64,000 bases of DNA from Manduca sexta (taxonomy: Eukaryota; Arthropoda; Insecta; Lepidoptera; Sphingidae): the NCBI RefSeq assembly GCF_014839805.1, contig NC_051140.1, forward strand, positions 15,211,826 to 15,275,825, written 5' to 3'. Shown piece by piece: positions 25,701 to 40,700 of this stretch. Made by a program: the position numbers and the translations under genes. Below the pieces are notes generated by a model. That model did not search any database. It saw only the letters and a list, made by a program, of their open reading frames with translations, and had not been told where the DNA came from. How positions within the stretch are numbered: position 1 is the first letter of the stretch; each line of letters begins with the position of its first letter.

Positions 25701-28700
25701 GTTTGGCAGTTTGCTCTCCCCATTTCCGCGTGGATGACTTTATTCGGTTCCTTAAAGTTACGCCTGTTACGTGTTTCACTATTTTAAATATATGCTTGTG
25801 ATTAAGGCGATACCTCAAGGTCCATTTTCATACATTTTGTTTCGGCTTTAATCTGGGTAACTAAACAAGTATTGGCAAGTAAAGAATTTAAATTCACGTC
25901 TAGTTAGTGATTAGTTCTCGCAGTTGAAGAAAAACGTAAAAATAATTAATAATCATGGATATTTCGGCCTTTAAAATTTAATATGACGAAATTTTAAAGG
26001 CAGACATATCCATGATTATTAATTATTTTTACGTTTTTCTTCAACTGCGAGAACTAATCACTAACTAGACGTGAATTTAAATTCTTTACTTGTCAATACT
26101 TGTTTAGTTACCCAGATTAAAGGTGAAACAAAATGTATGAAAATGGACCTTGAGGTATCGCCTTAAAGCGGAATTAGTTTGCGATACACGAAAGGATTTG
26201 AATAGTTTCGGCAAGTTCAGTTATTGTACGTATAAATTACACTGAGCGCGGGTCGGTAGGTTTCGCTTTGAGTCTCGGATGAGTCATTAATCTTTTGAAT
26301 GTGTGTCGTGGTGTCGCGGTGTCGCACCAACAAAGGGACATCTAGTGTTTCGGGATCAGAACATTAGGCTCGTCTGATACAAGCCGTATATATCATGCGA
26401 TAAACCTTATACACAGCCTCAGCCGACAATGGAGATCGCGCGTGACGATTTTCAGCTCTCGATTTAAATTATAAACGAGAATTAACGCTCGTACACTGTC
26501 AGATCCAGTGATCGATAATGTTGACGCCGGAATCGAATGTTTTGTGTTTCTATTTGTTCTTTACCTCAATGTCGATTCAACATTAACAGTCGTGTAGTGT
26601 TTAATGTGAAAGCCGTTAATATTTCAGTGGCTGATTTAAACAATTGAAAGACAATTCTTGTTTCTGTGTTTGCTTAATGCGCGCTGAGAGTTTACAGCAT
26701 TATATATTTTATATTAGTTACCAAATAAAAATCTTTTGCAATAAAAAAAAACAAATTTAAACTTGCTAAGTACTCCAGTAGTAGAAATGTTTCCAGTTCA
26801 TGCACGAGTTCCGTACTCTCGAAAGACCTAATGCATTTCAATTTTATTTTTACTTTTTATATAACTTTACTTAAAACGGAATTGAGTACGTAGCATTAAA
26901 AGTCTTAGTGTACGCCCCTTCTTTACTATCTCGCACAGAATAAAAACAACAAACACACTACAAACCGGGCATTGTTCCATTAATCTATTAGCTCAGTGCC
27001 CCAGATACTAACGAAGCGTAGATTAGAGCGATTCTAGCAATTGTTTGCTTCCAGAACCCGTGTGACGACATCCGTCACAGGCGCATCTGGTCCAAGAGCA
27101 AGTGGTGCGGCACGCTGCCCAAGGTGCTGGTGATCGGGCCGCAGAAGACCGGCAGCACGGCGCTGTACACCTTCCTGGCGATGCATCCGTCGCTGGCGCC
27201 GAACTTGCCCAGCCCTACCACCTACGAAGAGCTCCAGTTCTTCAACAATAATAATTATTTGAAGGGGCTGGATTGGTAAGTCATTTTAGTTATGGTTTTA
27301 TTAATTCAGTACTTGCACGCGGTTCCGCCTCCGTGAATGTCGTTCCGGAATAAAAATGTCATAATGGTCTAACCTATTTGTTAATCCAAAATATGATACA
27401 GTTAGTGGTGTATGTGTACTATGCTAGCACACGTTTAGATAGCTCATCATATTTAATACCAGTACGATTTAAACTTTTGTACATGAAATAAAGTCTTAGT
27501 AAACCTAATCTAGTGGTCTAAATTCTACCGTCGTATATATTTGTAACACATATTACACATAAATTTTATTTTTCTGCTCTCCTTCCCTATATGAACTTTA
27601 ATCATGTCAAATCTCGCACTCTTCCGTGCGCACAATGTCTTTAAAAAGGGTTACGTTTTATCTTCACGTTTTAATGTATAGATTAAAGGTATTTACTACC
27701 AGATGACATATATTATATTGTATGTTCTATCACAAAAGATATTAAACACGTTTCATATTTCATAACTTAAATACCATAACGTATTCCCTCAGAACGTGCA
27801 AATCAACTGTCAGTCTGTGGCATACCGTCCGCAAAAACGGACTGCATAATTAACGCCGTCATCTGACATGTACATTAGTGGGAAAGACTTTTTGTTATAT
27901 CAAAGATTCGTGCTACTGAATGACGAGACGAGCTTGACACTCGTTTGACGTAAGCTCCAAGATCTCCCATACAGTACTAGCAACAATCATACCTTTGAAC
28001 AACAAAGTACTGCATAGCGCAGCACCGTGCATGTTATCTAGCGATATTAAATATTAATACCAATGTTCTGTATTTGCACACGCTGTAATACGCTTTAAAT
28101 AGAATAAACGAAAATAACATTAAAAATAAACAACAATGCTATATTTAAAGTCCACGTTGCATTTCTGGACGTAAATTCAAACAATGTTAAAAGTTAAAGA
28201 TTATTCAGGTATAGTTTTGTTTAGCATCCAACGTGCCTAATTGCGTATAACGTTATCATATTATACAATAATGCTGTATTTATTTGTACATAATATATAT
28301 TCTTATTTGCTATCGGTACGTTATTACTTTGTGTTCAAATATATTTCAGACTGGAATCACATTGTTATTTACAATCGTACTGCAAAACAGGAAACCTAAA
28401 AAGTAATGACGTAATGTCCATTTTCAATTTAGGTATAATTGTGACCCCGTTCCAACGAAATGGTTTGGATACAGAATAATAACAGCAATAAAACGTAGAG
28501 ATATGCCATAAAACATTCTTTAAACAGTATTAATTTCATCAGCCATCAAACAACTCATTGTCTAAATCAAATACGGTACCACATTTGGGTTAATGAGGTA
28601 GACGATATGTTTCCGACGCTCATACAAAAATTCCATCACGTTCCAATTTAGAGTTAAAACAAAGGAGAGAAAAAAGCTGTGACGTCTAAATTGCCAGTTC

Positions 28701-31700
28701 CCCTTTCTAATTTATCTGGAGGATCTGCACGGGATTTATATAAAAAACTAATTACCATTTTTAGTATGCCGCGCGATACAGACAATAAACTGGCCCACGT
28801 ATGTTTAAAGAGTAAACGTGATTTTGTTCCGCGCACCATCTCGTTAGTACAGTCGCCGAGTTCTATTTTAATTTAATTAAATTTTCGCGAAGCGTAGAAT
28901 TTTACGCGGTTTTCTAAAATAATTGACGTCGTCCTGCGAGACTGGGGAATTTGATAGAGATAACCGTGCCGCAGCCAGCCTCGGCTCTAGCGGCCGTATT
29001 GAAATATATTCCCGAGGAGCGTAGGCCCGCGCGTCTCACGGGATGGTTACCTGTTTATCGATCTGAACCAAATTAATTGGAAGATGTGATTCCGAATGTA
29101 GGTGAAAGTGTTTCTACCGAGCCCACACATGTCTAAAATTGACTCAAGATTGCTACAGTAAATTGGAACATTGCGTACTAATATTTTTTTTTTATTGTAA
29201 CTAATTTTGGAACGTTATTTTTACATAAACGTAAATTAACAAATATACCACATAAAAAAATGTACTATAGAAAGTTAAAATGCCTTAATATATATTTTAT
29301 GCCGACCTTCAATTTTATCTCAAAGGATTACTCGTTATATAAATATCTTAATTACGCAAATAGAAATAACCTTTAGAATTAGTTACAAATTTATATACAT
29401 TGGCATTTAATTGAAACAATCCACTGAATAAAGCTTTTAGGTGTTAAACAAACAAACCATTAGTGGAACTCATTGCAACACAAATTTACATTTTAAAATA
29501 ACAGTTGGATTTTGTTGTGAAAACATCGGAAAGTGTTACTTTATACGTTTGATGGTAATAATCGAGATCGAACGGCGGCCGCGGCGGCGTTGTTAAACCG
29601 ACTGTACACTGCAAATGCATTAAAGATAAGCAATAATGTGAACGCGACTTAAGACGTTTCTTACATTCACTCCCGCGACGCATTAAAATGTCTTCGCATT
29701 TTTCATAATATTTTCTTACCTTGGTTAAGTCGGGAAGCTTGCCCTTTTTCTGCGGCGTGAGATATGAGACAGCCTGGATATTATGAATGTATATTTAAAT
29801 AGTAATTTTAGTTTTGAGGAAAGTCCGCGGGTAAAAAATTCCGACATGCCGCGATACTATGTCAAGAATGTTCGAATATTACCTCCAGGCATTCGCAACG
29901 AAACGGCATACATTTCGATATGTTCGTCCGACCATTCATCCAAAAGTGACGGTACTGGTTTTTTTTTTTACTATCCTCGATCTTTCACTAGAATTGCTGC
30001 ACTATTCAATATGAAAAAACTTTTGTTTAATACTAAAATTCGAAAAAATCTGCACCGCAATTTACCTATAATACATCCCATAATACTATATACTTATTTT
30101 AGGAAAGCACTTACTTACCTAGCGGTGCAAACATTATGGGCTAAAAAAATAATAATATATTACGTGTATGTAATTGACGGATATAATTATATTTCTGATG
30201 TTATTTACGTTATGGGTTTTTTGATTGCGACGATTTTGATCCGTTGCCATCATTTAAAAGTTGGATTTTCGGCCTCAAATATAAGTAAAATAAAGTCATA
30301 AAACTATTGTAAAGATAAATCACGTAATCGAATGTGTGATATTCACTATTGCCGAAATTATCAAGTCGTCGACGGGATTTCTCATTTGGTTTTACGACTA
30401 TTCCGAATTGATATCGCTTGATGTCGTTCTCTACAAAATGCGGAGGCTATCAACTTAGTCCGATAAACTCAAATGCTTCCCGTTTATGATTCGAAAAGTC
30501 GAATGTAGGTGGCAAATTGCATATTCTTAACTTTAATCATATGGGATGGGGGTGCACAATTGAGTCGACACTCCTAATATACCATAGGTATATTATCATT
30601 ATAGAATTATTATAGAATCATTATAGAATCAAGGTAATAAATTCTCATATACAAAAACTATGATTTTACAATACCTATAATTACACAGAAAGCATTGTTT
30701 GTTCCAATATAAAGGCTAGGCTTATCGTATATGTTAAACAATATTATTGTTTTAATAAATTTTATTAACGTTGATAATTTCATCGTTAAAATTATGCCAA
30801 ATAATTAAGTTAATTAAATACTAACATATGCTGGTGGTAATATACATTATATATCCGCCCGGATAGCGACCACCGTACACAAGGTGTTAAAACATGCTAT
30901 AGTGGCCCATGTAAGTGTGATGCGTTCCGGGATTAGTCTCTGTATATCCGGTTCCAAGAAGCCGACATAATTGTATCGACTGTCGAGGGATAATCATCTC
31001 TCGTCCGTCGACACTCTATTGGATCTCACTCCATGTACTGTCAGGTGCAGTGGGCATAATCGTGTCGACTGTCGAAGGCTAATCATCTCTCGTCAGTCAA
31101 CGTTCTATTGAACCGCACTCCATGTACTGTCAGGTGCAGTGGGGTGGGTCACTTTCTCGTACCCATGTAAAAAAAAAAAAAAACAATAATTTGTTCTTGG
31201 TATAGCTTGCGGCTTCACGGGCGCGTGAAAGTCATTTCCCTTTAAAAAAAAAACAAATTGTATTTTATTCGAATAAAATGTACCCTAAAGTTAATCTAAT
31301 ATTTGTCCCTTAGTGTGTCGAATTTAAATCAGATCCCTTCACCATTTTATTTGTAAAACCTTATTTCTTTTTTTTAAATATCTAATTTTTAACGTCTTCA
31401 ATGATCACTAGTACTTTATTCGTGTAAAATAAATGTAGCAACCCTAATCAGGGTGTTGCGGTGTGCTCTTCAAAAACATTGGTACCTTTACTTCATGCCA
31501 CTAATTAACAGTCTACCGCAAGCTAAAGTTTCTATACAAACGTAGTTTTACTACTACTTTACTGCTACTTTAGGAGAATCTACATATCGGATTAATATCA
31601 AACTTTGCAAACTTGAGTTAGGCACATATCGAGGTTTAAAACAAGTTTATCTTGTTAAAAAGTAAAAATTTTAATAATCATCATTCAAGGAATAAAATCG

Positions 31701-34700
31701 AAATTATTTGAATCGAAACGCACCGTGTCGTAAATGTACATAAAGGAAAGTAATATTTTCATGTTTCCCGTTATGGAGGTAAATTAAAGTTGAAAACTTT
31801 TGATACGAAACGTTTTAACCAATCAAATCACGTACATATATGGCAGTATGAGTTAAAATTCCTTTGCCCTCTCTGTACGGAAAATAGTTCGTCGAATTTC
31901 GATTATAACTAATTTAATTAAATCTTTGTTTCTAGTACAAATAATAATTTCGTAAGTAATTAACAGTTTCCTCTTAAAATTAAAGTAATATTACAAAGAA
32001 CCAGAGAGAAAGGGTAATTAAGAAACAAAAATCTATTGACATAGCGTAGCAATAAAACCGAAATTAATATCCAGATTAACAACATGAGTACTTATCGATG
32101 TTTAAGTATGGTTTTGAAAATGTATTTCCATAGAGGCTTTAAGGCGAGGCACAGAACATATTCGCGTTCCGCTTACCGCGATGTTAACATCCGCATTCGC
32201 TGCGGGATGGATTAGCACGCTCCTTGTGTACACAGCGCGCGTGCACACTCCGCACACCACCTACTGATTGTCGAAAATCTATTATTATTGCCTCTATACA
32301 CTAATAAATCTTGCAATTATGTGCCCACACTGGATTGGATTTGGTTGGTGCTAGTGTGGCATGTCGTTTCTAATTTAGGCTATATTTTACTGAAGAGTAT
32401 TCTAAAGTTGCCACTAAATATTATTTTATAGAATATATGTTGTGTGTTATTACCGTGCGTAGTATCTAATGTATTGCTCGGAACGTAACAAAATCCACCG
32501 TTAAGTAAGATTGATGCGAATCAGGCAGTCACCCGTGAACACGCAAGCCGAAACCTCATGAACCATTATGCGCCCGTGTGATGTTCTTTTAATAAAGGCT
32601 AAAATGGAGATCTAGGCATAAAAAAACAGTGTCTATACATTTGTTCGCGCATCGTGAAAAATTACTTAACGCATTTCGACGTAGATTTGATTATTATATA
32701 TTAAGCGAAACTCCAGGTAACATAGGCTATAAAAATTTCAACGATGGAAAGCGGGTACATAATGCAAATTAAATTCCACACAGACTTAGTCGTTGGCTTA
32801 GTAAATAATAAAAAGGTCCATACATTAAACAATTTTGTTGTACTCGTAACTAATCTTTAAGGTTATATTGTAATATTTCGTCAGAATGCAGTTTGTATAA
32901 GGTGATTAAGGTTATAGCTTAAGGTCCATTTTTCATACATTTTGTTTCACCTTAAATCTGGGTAACTAAACAAGTATTGACAAGTAAAGAATTTAAATTC
33001 ACGTCTAGTTAGTGATTAGTTCTCGCAGTTGAAAAAAAAAGGTAAAAATAATTAATATGCAGGGATATTTCGTCCTTTAAAATTTCGTCGTATTAAATTT
33101 TAAAGGCCGAAATATCCATGCAAGCTATAACCTTAACATGACACTTTATCGACACAATACGCGATAATACTAGTTTCAACTGCTAAAGGTTAGGTTAGCC
33201 AACTACGATTACCTTTCAAGGTAAAATTGCCAATTCACGAATATGCAGGCGTTGATAAACACTACAATGGATCAAACGATGCCACTTAGGTCAAAGAGTT
33301 ATGTATAGCGTTATAATAATTGTCAGGCTATATGTATCAGTACGTAGATCTGGTGGTGGCCTATATGCTCTAATCGGCCTTTGAAAATCTTTTCCATAAA
33401 CACTTTAACCTGTGAACTTTCGAATAAACTAATCTATACAAATATAGACTCATATTTTCTCATTTTAAAGTGATTATTAGTTAATTTTACAACATTTCTA
33501 TCTGTGTTATTTTAATAATTAGAAATAAAATTAACTAGCGACTTTGCTAAATTTATTACGTTACGGAAACCGCCTATCAAATTCTTGTTTAGCACAAAGA
33601 AAGCTATCTCAGAATTATCGTTAATTAGGTCCAATTAAGAATAATTATTTTTCGCACAGGTACCTGAACTTCTTCCCGCCAAGTTTAACGAACACAACTC
33701 AAATCACATTCGAGAAGTCCGCCACGTACTTCGACGGGGACTTGGTGCCGCGACGTGCGCACGCGCTCCTGCCCAACGCGAAGATCATCGCCATACTTAT
33801 ATCTCCGTCGAAACGGTAAGTCCATTGAAGAAATTTAAATATTAAAATCGTAAACAAATTGAAAACAAATAGCATCTAATCCATAATGATATCAATATAG
33901 ATGTAATCAGAAAAATAGTTACAAACTGGTATGAGATTTTATTGTTATGTAAAGGGATACCTTGGTATTTTATAAAATACTAGCATCCAGCTGGGTTGAC
34001 CCAAGAATTATTTGAAATTAGACACCCAACTACTCGAAGAATATTTTGCCGACGATTGGATTATTTTCGTTCATTTTATACAATTATACCTATATATAAA
34101 TAAGATTTTATCGATGATCTTAATTAAACTTTATAATATATTGTTCATTCTAAAAGCCATAACAATAGGAGTTTATAATTTCAGTATCGCAGTAAAATTG
34201 AATCAATCGATTGGTGGCTCATCGCTTTTATACATAAGGGAATCGTTACATTTCTAAACAAACACAACCAGGTTTATACTATAAAGCAAATAAAATTTTG
34301 TAGCAATTGCATTTAAAACTTATAGTTTAATACTTGGGTTCAAACTCTTTTAATAGGTATATGTATTTTTATTATCTTTTTTGTTTGCAATATTTATTTT
34401 AAAAAACCCTACGTTTGCCACGTAAAGCCCTAGTAATAAGTGCTTGTGAGCTTGCAGAAACCGTTTATACACGTAATTAACATAACTCAGAAAAGCGGTT
34501 CCAAAAATCGATCCTTCCAGAATGGATTTGAATAATTAATTTATTGCGTTAGTTCGTATGAACAAAAGTTATTTAATTGTGTACAATTGTAAAGTTACTT
34601 ACTAACTATACAGTTGTAATCACACCAAGAGAGTTGCGAGTTACGACACAATACACTCAACGGTGACATAAACTATGTATGCCAAACTGGCCTACTAAGA

Positions 34701-37700
34701 ACCTCTGTACCACGCACATAGGTATATCACGCGTATATACATAAGCATGTAATGGAACACGGCCCGTACTATTGAATTGCGACAATTCCGTGTATTTGGA
34801 GTATGTTTTGCCTAAAGGCATATTGATATTAATCGATATTTCTTCTCTAGCTTTCGCCTCTAATCCGCCCGCGTAGGGATCTGTTTGTTCCTTCTATATT
34901 AATTTATGATCTGCTTGTCTACAACCTTCATCTACGTGTAACCAACTGTCTATGCATGATTGGTTAACCATTCGAAAATGTTAAACAAATTATATTAGTA
35001 ACGATTTTTAACAAAGCTTAGGACATTTTTTTGTTCTCTATCGATCCTTCGGAATTCCTTTCCTTGTAAATCATACTTTTTAATAGAGTGGTTACATCTA
35101 GTAAGAACTGTAAAAGCTACATGTGGCCACTAATTTTAGATTATTAAGGGTCTATTTCAAGTAAATTTTATTTGTCAGTTGTCGTATTGAACGGATCATG
35201 TAGATATTATCATTTGTTTGGGAGGATATATTTTTTGCATTTGCTCATGTTATACATTTATGTTATGAGTAGCATTTACCCAAACCCTTAAATATACCCT
35301 TAAATTTAGTTTACATACCATTATAAAATCAGTCAAACACACATTGTGAATATGAGATAGTGAAGAATTTGCTCTCACAATACCCAGATCCGGTGCAAGT
35401 ATGCACATCAAATAACTCATGTGGGAAATCGTCCCGTAACCTCTAGCGTCTTAATCAGCTGTTGTATACACCGTGATTTATTATTACAATATTGTTATTT
35501 ATTTATAGTATGTATCGTGTCTTTATATTCTCTGGTCGTAAACCATTAACTGAAACTTATCTGAAACTACGTAGTTGGATTCGTGAGTAAACAATGACAT
35601 GCATTATTTTTTGTGGACATTAGTACAAACTTTTCCTCGTTTAAATAAACTGACGCTAACAAGTGAGTTTCTCAATTCTTAGACGAAATTGTTTTTGTTT
35701 GAAACGTTTGTTTTTTTTTTAAATTTAACAAAGCGACGAAACTCGGTAGAAAATTCGGTTCATTCAAAAACAATGACGTTCGACGAGAGATGATACCCAA
35801 TAGTTGCAGTTACTACAATGAATCCTAAACTGACACAACAGAAAGTTTTACCTATTTTTCTCTTTCATCTATACTTCTATACTATTATATAAAGCTGAAG
35901 AGTTTGTTTGTTTGTTTGTTTGTTTGAACGCGCTAATCTCAGGAACTACCAGTCCAAATTGAAAAATTCTTTTTGCGTTGGATAGTCCTTTGTTCGTGGA
36001 GTGCTATAGGCTATATATCATCACGCTATACCCAATAGGAGCGGAGCAGTAATGGCTAATCTCAGAACTACCGGTCCAAACTGAAAAATTATTTTTGCGT
36101 TGGATAGTCCTTTGTTCGTGGAGTGCTATAGGCTATATATCATCACGCTATATCCAATAGGAGCGGAGCAGTAATGGCTAATCTCAGGAACTACCGGTCC
36201 AAACTAAAAAAATCTTTTTGCGTTGGATAGCCCTTTGTTCGTGGAGTGCTATAGGCTATATATCATCACGCTATACCCAATAGGAGCGGAGCAGTAATAG
36301 CTAATCTCAGGAACTACCGGTCCAAACTGAAAAATTCTTTTTGCGTTGGATAGCTCTTTATTCGTGTAGTACTATAGGCTATATATCATCACGCTATGAC
36401 CAATAGGAGCGGAGCAGTAATGACTAATCTCAGGAACTACCGGTTCGAACTGAAAAATTCTTTTTGTGTTGGATAGCTCTTTATTCGTGTAGTGCTATAG
36501 GCTATATATCATCACGCTATGACCAATAGGAGCGGGCAGTAATGGCTAATCTCAGGAACTACCGGTTCAAACTGAAAAAATATGTTTGTGTTGGATAGTT
36601 CTTTGTTCGTGGAGTACTATGGGCTATATATCATCACGCTATGACCAATAGGAGCGGAGCAGTAATGGCTAATCTCAGAAACTATCAGATCGAACTGAAA
36701 AAAATATTTTTGTGTTGGATAGCACTCTGTTTTTGAAATGCTATAGGGTATATATCATCAAGCTATGACCAATGGGAGCGAAGCAGTAATGAAACATGTT
36801 GCAAAAACGGAGAAAATTTATTAGTTTTGAGGGCTTCCGTTGCGTGCGCTGCGTAAACAGTTAAAGTTATGCAACAATGATGTATGACGGGATTGTTCCT
36901 CTTAAAAAGTTCTACAAAAATATATTATAAAACAAAGTCCCCCGCTGCATCCGACTGCCTGAACGTGTTAAACTCAAAAACTACCCAACATATTAAGATG
37001 AAATTTGTTATGGAGACAGTTTGAGACCCTGGGAAGAACATAGGCTCCCGGGAAAATATATAGCGTGACTTTTATAACGGAATACTTTAGCCCGAAAAAC
37101 TTTCTAACGCGGGCGGAGCCGCGGGCAAAAGCTAGTTTTATTATAATACCAGCCCTATATTACTGTTCTGAGCACGCGCCTCCTCTACTACTGAGAAGGT
37201 TAAGTCCTTAGTCCACTACGCAGACCCTGGGCGGGTTGGCAGACTTCACATACCTTCAAAATTCTTATGGAGGTTTCTCAGGTATGTTTCCTCATGATTT
37301 TTTCCTTTACCGTTAAAGCGAGCTATAATTGACAATTAAATGGATCATTTATGAGTTTTAAATTATTTTATACGCCTCCTCCTGCAGGGATACTGGCTAG
37401 GGCTTATGTTGACATATTCAGACCTACCACCATAGGCAGGTAAAGAGACATAGTTTTATCACAAAATATTCCAATAGTACCTACTCGTTTTGTCCCACAG
37501 TTGCTTTGGGATTCCTACTAACATTTAGAGATATATATAGTCCGCTGATCCAATTCGGTATATCGCCGCACCGAAACACAAACGTACGTTCAGTAACCGG
37601 TAAACAAATGAAAAGGCGTGCTAAATAACGCATATTTCACGTGGAATCTAACGTTGAGCCAGCTAACAGTTATCTACAAGAAGCCAACTTGGCAAGTGTT

Positions 37701-40700
37701 CCGCGCGCATTGCTCTGTCGAATTTGTTACACACTGTCGCATGATATTGTGCGAATCAACAAATATTTATGCTAATGTGAACTGTTTGCTCGTTTCAAAT
37801 ATTCAATACCGTCTTGTAAATTTATTTGTGATCATATTTAAACTTCGAACGACGGATAAACATCATATTTTATGGAATGTTTTTCGTGTATATGGTTATT
37901 GACGTTGTGCGTGACAGCAAATTTAACTGAGATGAATATAAAAGGCGTAATTGTCACTTTTGCTCATTGTGCATTCGACATTTTCTTGCTGGTGTTGAAA
38001 AGTATAAAGTTGTACTATTGCATAAAAATTTTTGTTCTAATTTTTGAATATATTCTCACCTACATCCGACTTTTTGTGATGGGGTAAAATAACTAAAATC
38101 TCTTAAAATAAAAAAAAATGGAAGGAGATACAACTCGACATGAAATCTTCTGTTGAATAGAATTACCAAAACAAACAATATTGAACACTAAGCCCCAACG
38201 TAATTGGTGTATTGTTTTATATTGTGAACCGCTCCAATCAGCCGCTTTCAATCTGCGAAATCTTAATACCGTTTTGGTATCTATTGATTGAAATAAGGCG
38301 GCTTAATTCCAGGAGCAATCTCCGTTCAACTCGTAATATAATTAGAGATGAGGCGGGACAGAGCGTTTTCACGACCGTCTGCCCTTCAACCGGCTTCTGA
38401 TTGGAACGCAAATAAATGTCAGATTTGAATAATTAACTTTGCGATAGTTCTCATTTGAACCAACCATTTATGCCACCTTTCAACTCTTTAAAACTTGTCT
38501 TCGCTTAAGGACAATGTCGTTTTTGTAGGCCGTAGGCGTATTTATGCTAAGGAGGGCCATTTCAGTTCAGGGCCGCCACTTGAATCACGAAAACCGAGAC
38601 GGCAGAATATTAAAGTTTTTGCTTACGTGCTATATATTAGAAATATGTAAAATTTTTGATAATATATAAACTAAGCCGACAAATATTAACGAGTATGTAT
38701 CCTGTTTTCAGTAAACAAATCTTATAACTGATGATTTAAGATCGCGTTGAAATTATACTGTCAGCTAAAATGATAAAAGACTTTTTATTTTAAACTTCTA
38801 AAGGTATTATGAACAAGAAATACAATGAATGTAACTTAGAGTCTATAGGAGATTAAACTATAATATTTTGCACGAGGTTTTAACGTGTCTATAACAAAAA
38901 CATTATCAGAGACAGAGTCCGTAAGAGTCGGTAACTGTTTAATTTGGTATTACAGTTGATAATTTTAGGCGTGACATAATTACTGGTTTGCCCTGTTTCT
39001 ACAAAAAAAAAAATACAATTGAGTGGTCCAAGTTTCTAGAATGTATTATCCATAACTTCCCTGTTTCAGTCACAACACACGCACGCAATTTTACATGTCA
39101 GCCGACCATCGCGTCACTTTAATTCCAATTACACTAATTAAATCACATGGTCAAAACCCGCTGATGATCCTCCTACATTTGGCCGTTATTAATTAACAAA
39201 CAGCGTGTCCCATACAAATACTTGAGTCAACACGCGACTCGATAAAAGGTGTACAAATTATCACTGTTGGTCGAACAAACCGAGTGTCTGTTTGTACGCC
39301 TCGACACGCCCACGAAACTTCAGCCCTTTATTGGGTATATGCTTAGTATGTTACATTATACATTGGTTTTTGGAAACGTAAAGTTCAAATATATTTGGCT
39401 TCGTGTTATAATTGCTACATGATTATACTAATTTTAAAACCCGAACTATGTAATACAATTTATTGTTGTGTTATTGGATTTTGAATATTATTTCACTGAA
39501 GACAATTTCGATAATAGTTTGTCAGTAAAAAATCTCTGCGCTGTTAATATTATATGCGCCGGTCCTAATGTGATACTTTTATAAACCACAAATATCTTTG
39601 TCATTGTAGTTTTCTCTTTAGAAGTGCACACTAACAAGAAGCATAACAAACTGAACACTTGTATGCCCGCAGGAGTGAGATGATATGCAAATAGTGCACT
39701 TATTGGTCCGCCGGAGATATTTTATTTACGAAATTTAGGACAAGTGTAAGAGACTCGATATGGCGTAGATTATAATCGAATCCGAAAACACATTTTACAA
39801 CAATCCTGAGACGGAACCTAGAGTTAGTATCAGAACAATAACATCGTACAGTACATAAATGCCATTAAATCTTCAAACCGTCCGGACAATGGTTTATATG
39901 ATCACACGCGGACAAGACAACCCGTCTCACAATACGGTACGCATAAGCTGCAATGCTTATACAGTATTACATACGACGGACAGCTAGATTTCACAGTGGT
40001 TTGGAGATTATCCATCGCTCTGTTACACTACACGTCAACACCGTAACCATATTATATGTCATTGTATTCAAATGTTGAATATGTCAGTTACGGAATATAA
40101 ATGACTGCAAGAAGTGAAGTTAGATATTGCGGTAAGATGCGGTGATTGTCTAGTTGGGAATGGAACGGTGTGCCGAGCCGAAGGCCGCAGGTTCAATAAA
40201 CAAAGCACACGCCGCTGACTTTTCGAAATTACATGCGTATTGATTGTCAATTATCGTTCGCTGTAATGATGAAGGAAAAAATCATGAGGAAACCTACACA
40301 CCTGAAAATTCTCCATAAGAATTTTGAAGGTATATGAAGTCTGCTATTCCGCACTAGGCCGGCGTGGTGGGCTAGGGCCTAAACCCTCTCAGCAGTAGAA
40401 GAGATCCCATGCCCAGCAGTGGGCAATATATAATACAAGTCATATGTTATTATTGTATTATGGTAGGAATAATATTTTAAATATATTTAATCGCGTGTTC
40501 CCATGTATGCGTATACAAAGACGTTGTGTTTTAAGTGTTTACGTGTTATTGAAATTCGAATTCATTTTTATCATATCACCTTTTATTGACTTTCATATAA
40601 CTTTTTCACATAAACCATCGACCTTTTGGGATGATAACATTTAAGTAGTTAAGACGAGATTAAACATGGCTGCTTTGTCATATTAATTAACGTCTCTAAT

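Larger units (their letters stand above)
24181..27054 (+). other. NDST intron 8 (2.9 kb)
   Basis: GT-AG intron with three notable items: a 30-bp tandem array just after the donor, a possible 15-nt microexon, and a 365-bp foldback element. The remainder shows nothing recognisable. Confidence 0.85.
27276..33659 (+). other. NDST intron 9 (6.4 kb)
   Basis: GT-AG intron. It holds a repeat fragment at about 27305-27365, a poly-A-tailed repeat at about 30820-31185 with an internal duplication, another repeat scrap at about 31190-31245, and the second foldback element at 32906-33136. A 172-codon open frame at 29783-30301 has no recognisable similarity. Confidence 0.85.

Noticed and set aside
29783..30301. 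172-codon open frame in intron 9
   Set aside because: The composition is what AT-rich DNA yields (runs of F, Y, I, K). It has no motif or domain I recognise and lies wholly within an intron. Length alone is not enough.
35933..36791. CRISPR-like regular array
   Set aside because: The 122-123 bp units are contiguous with no unique spacers. This is a tandem repeat within a eukaryotic mobile element.
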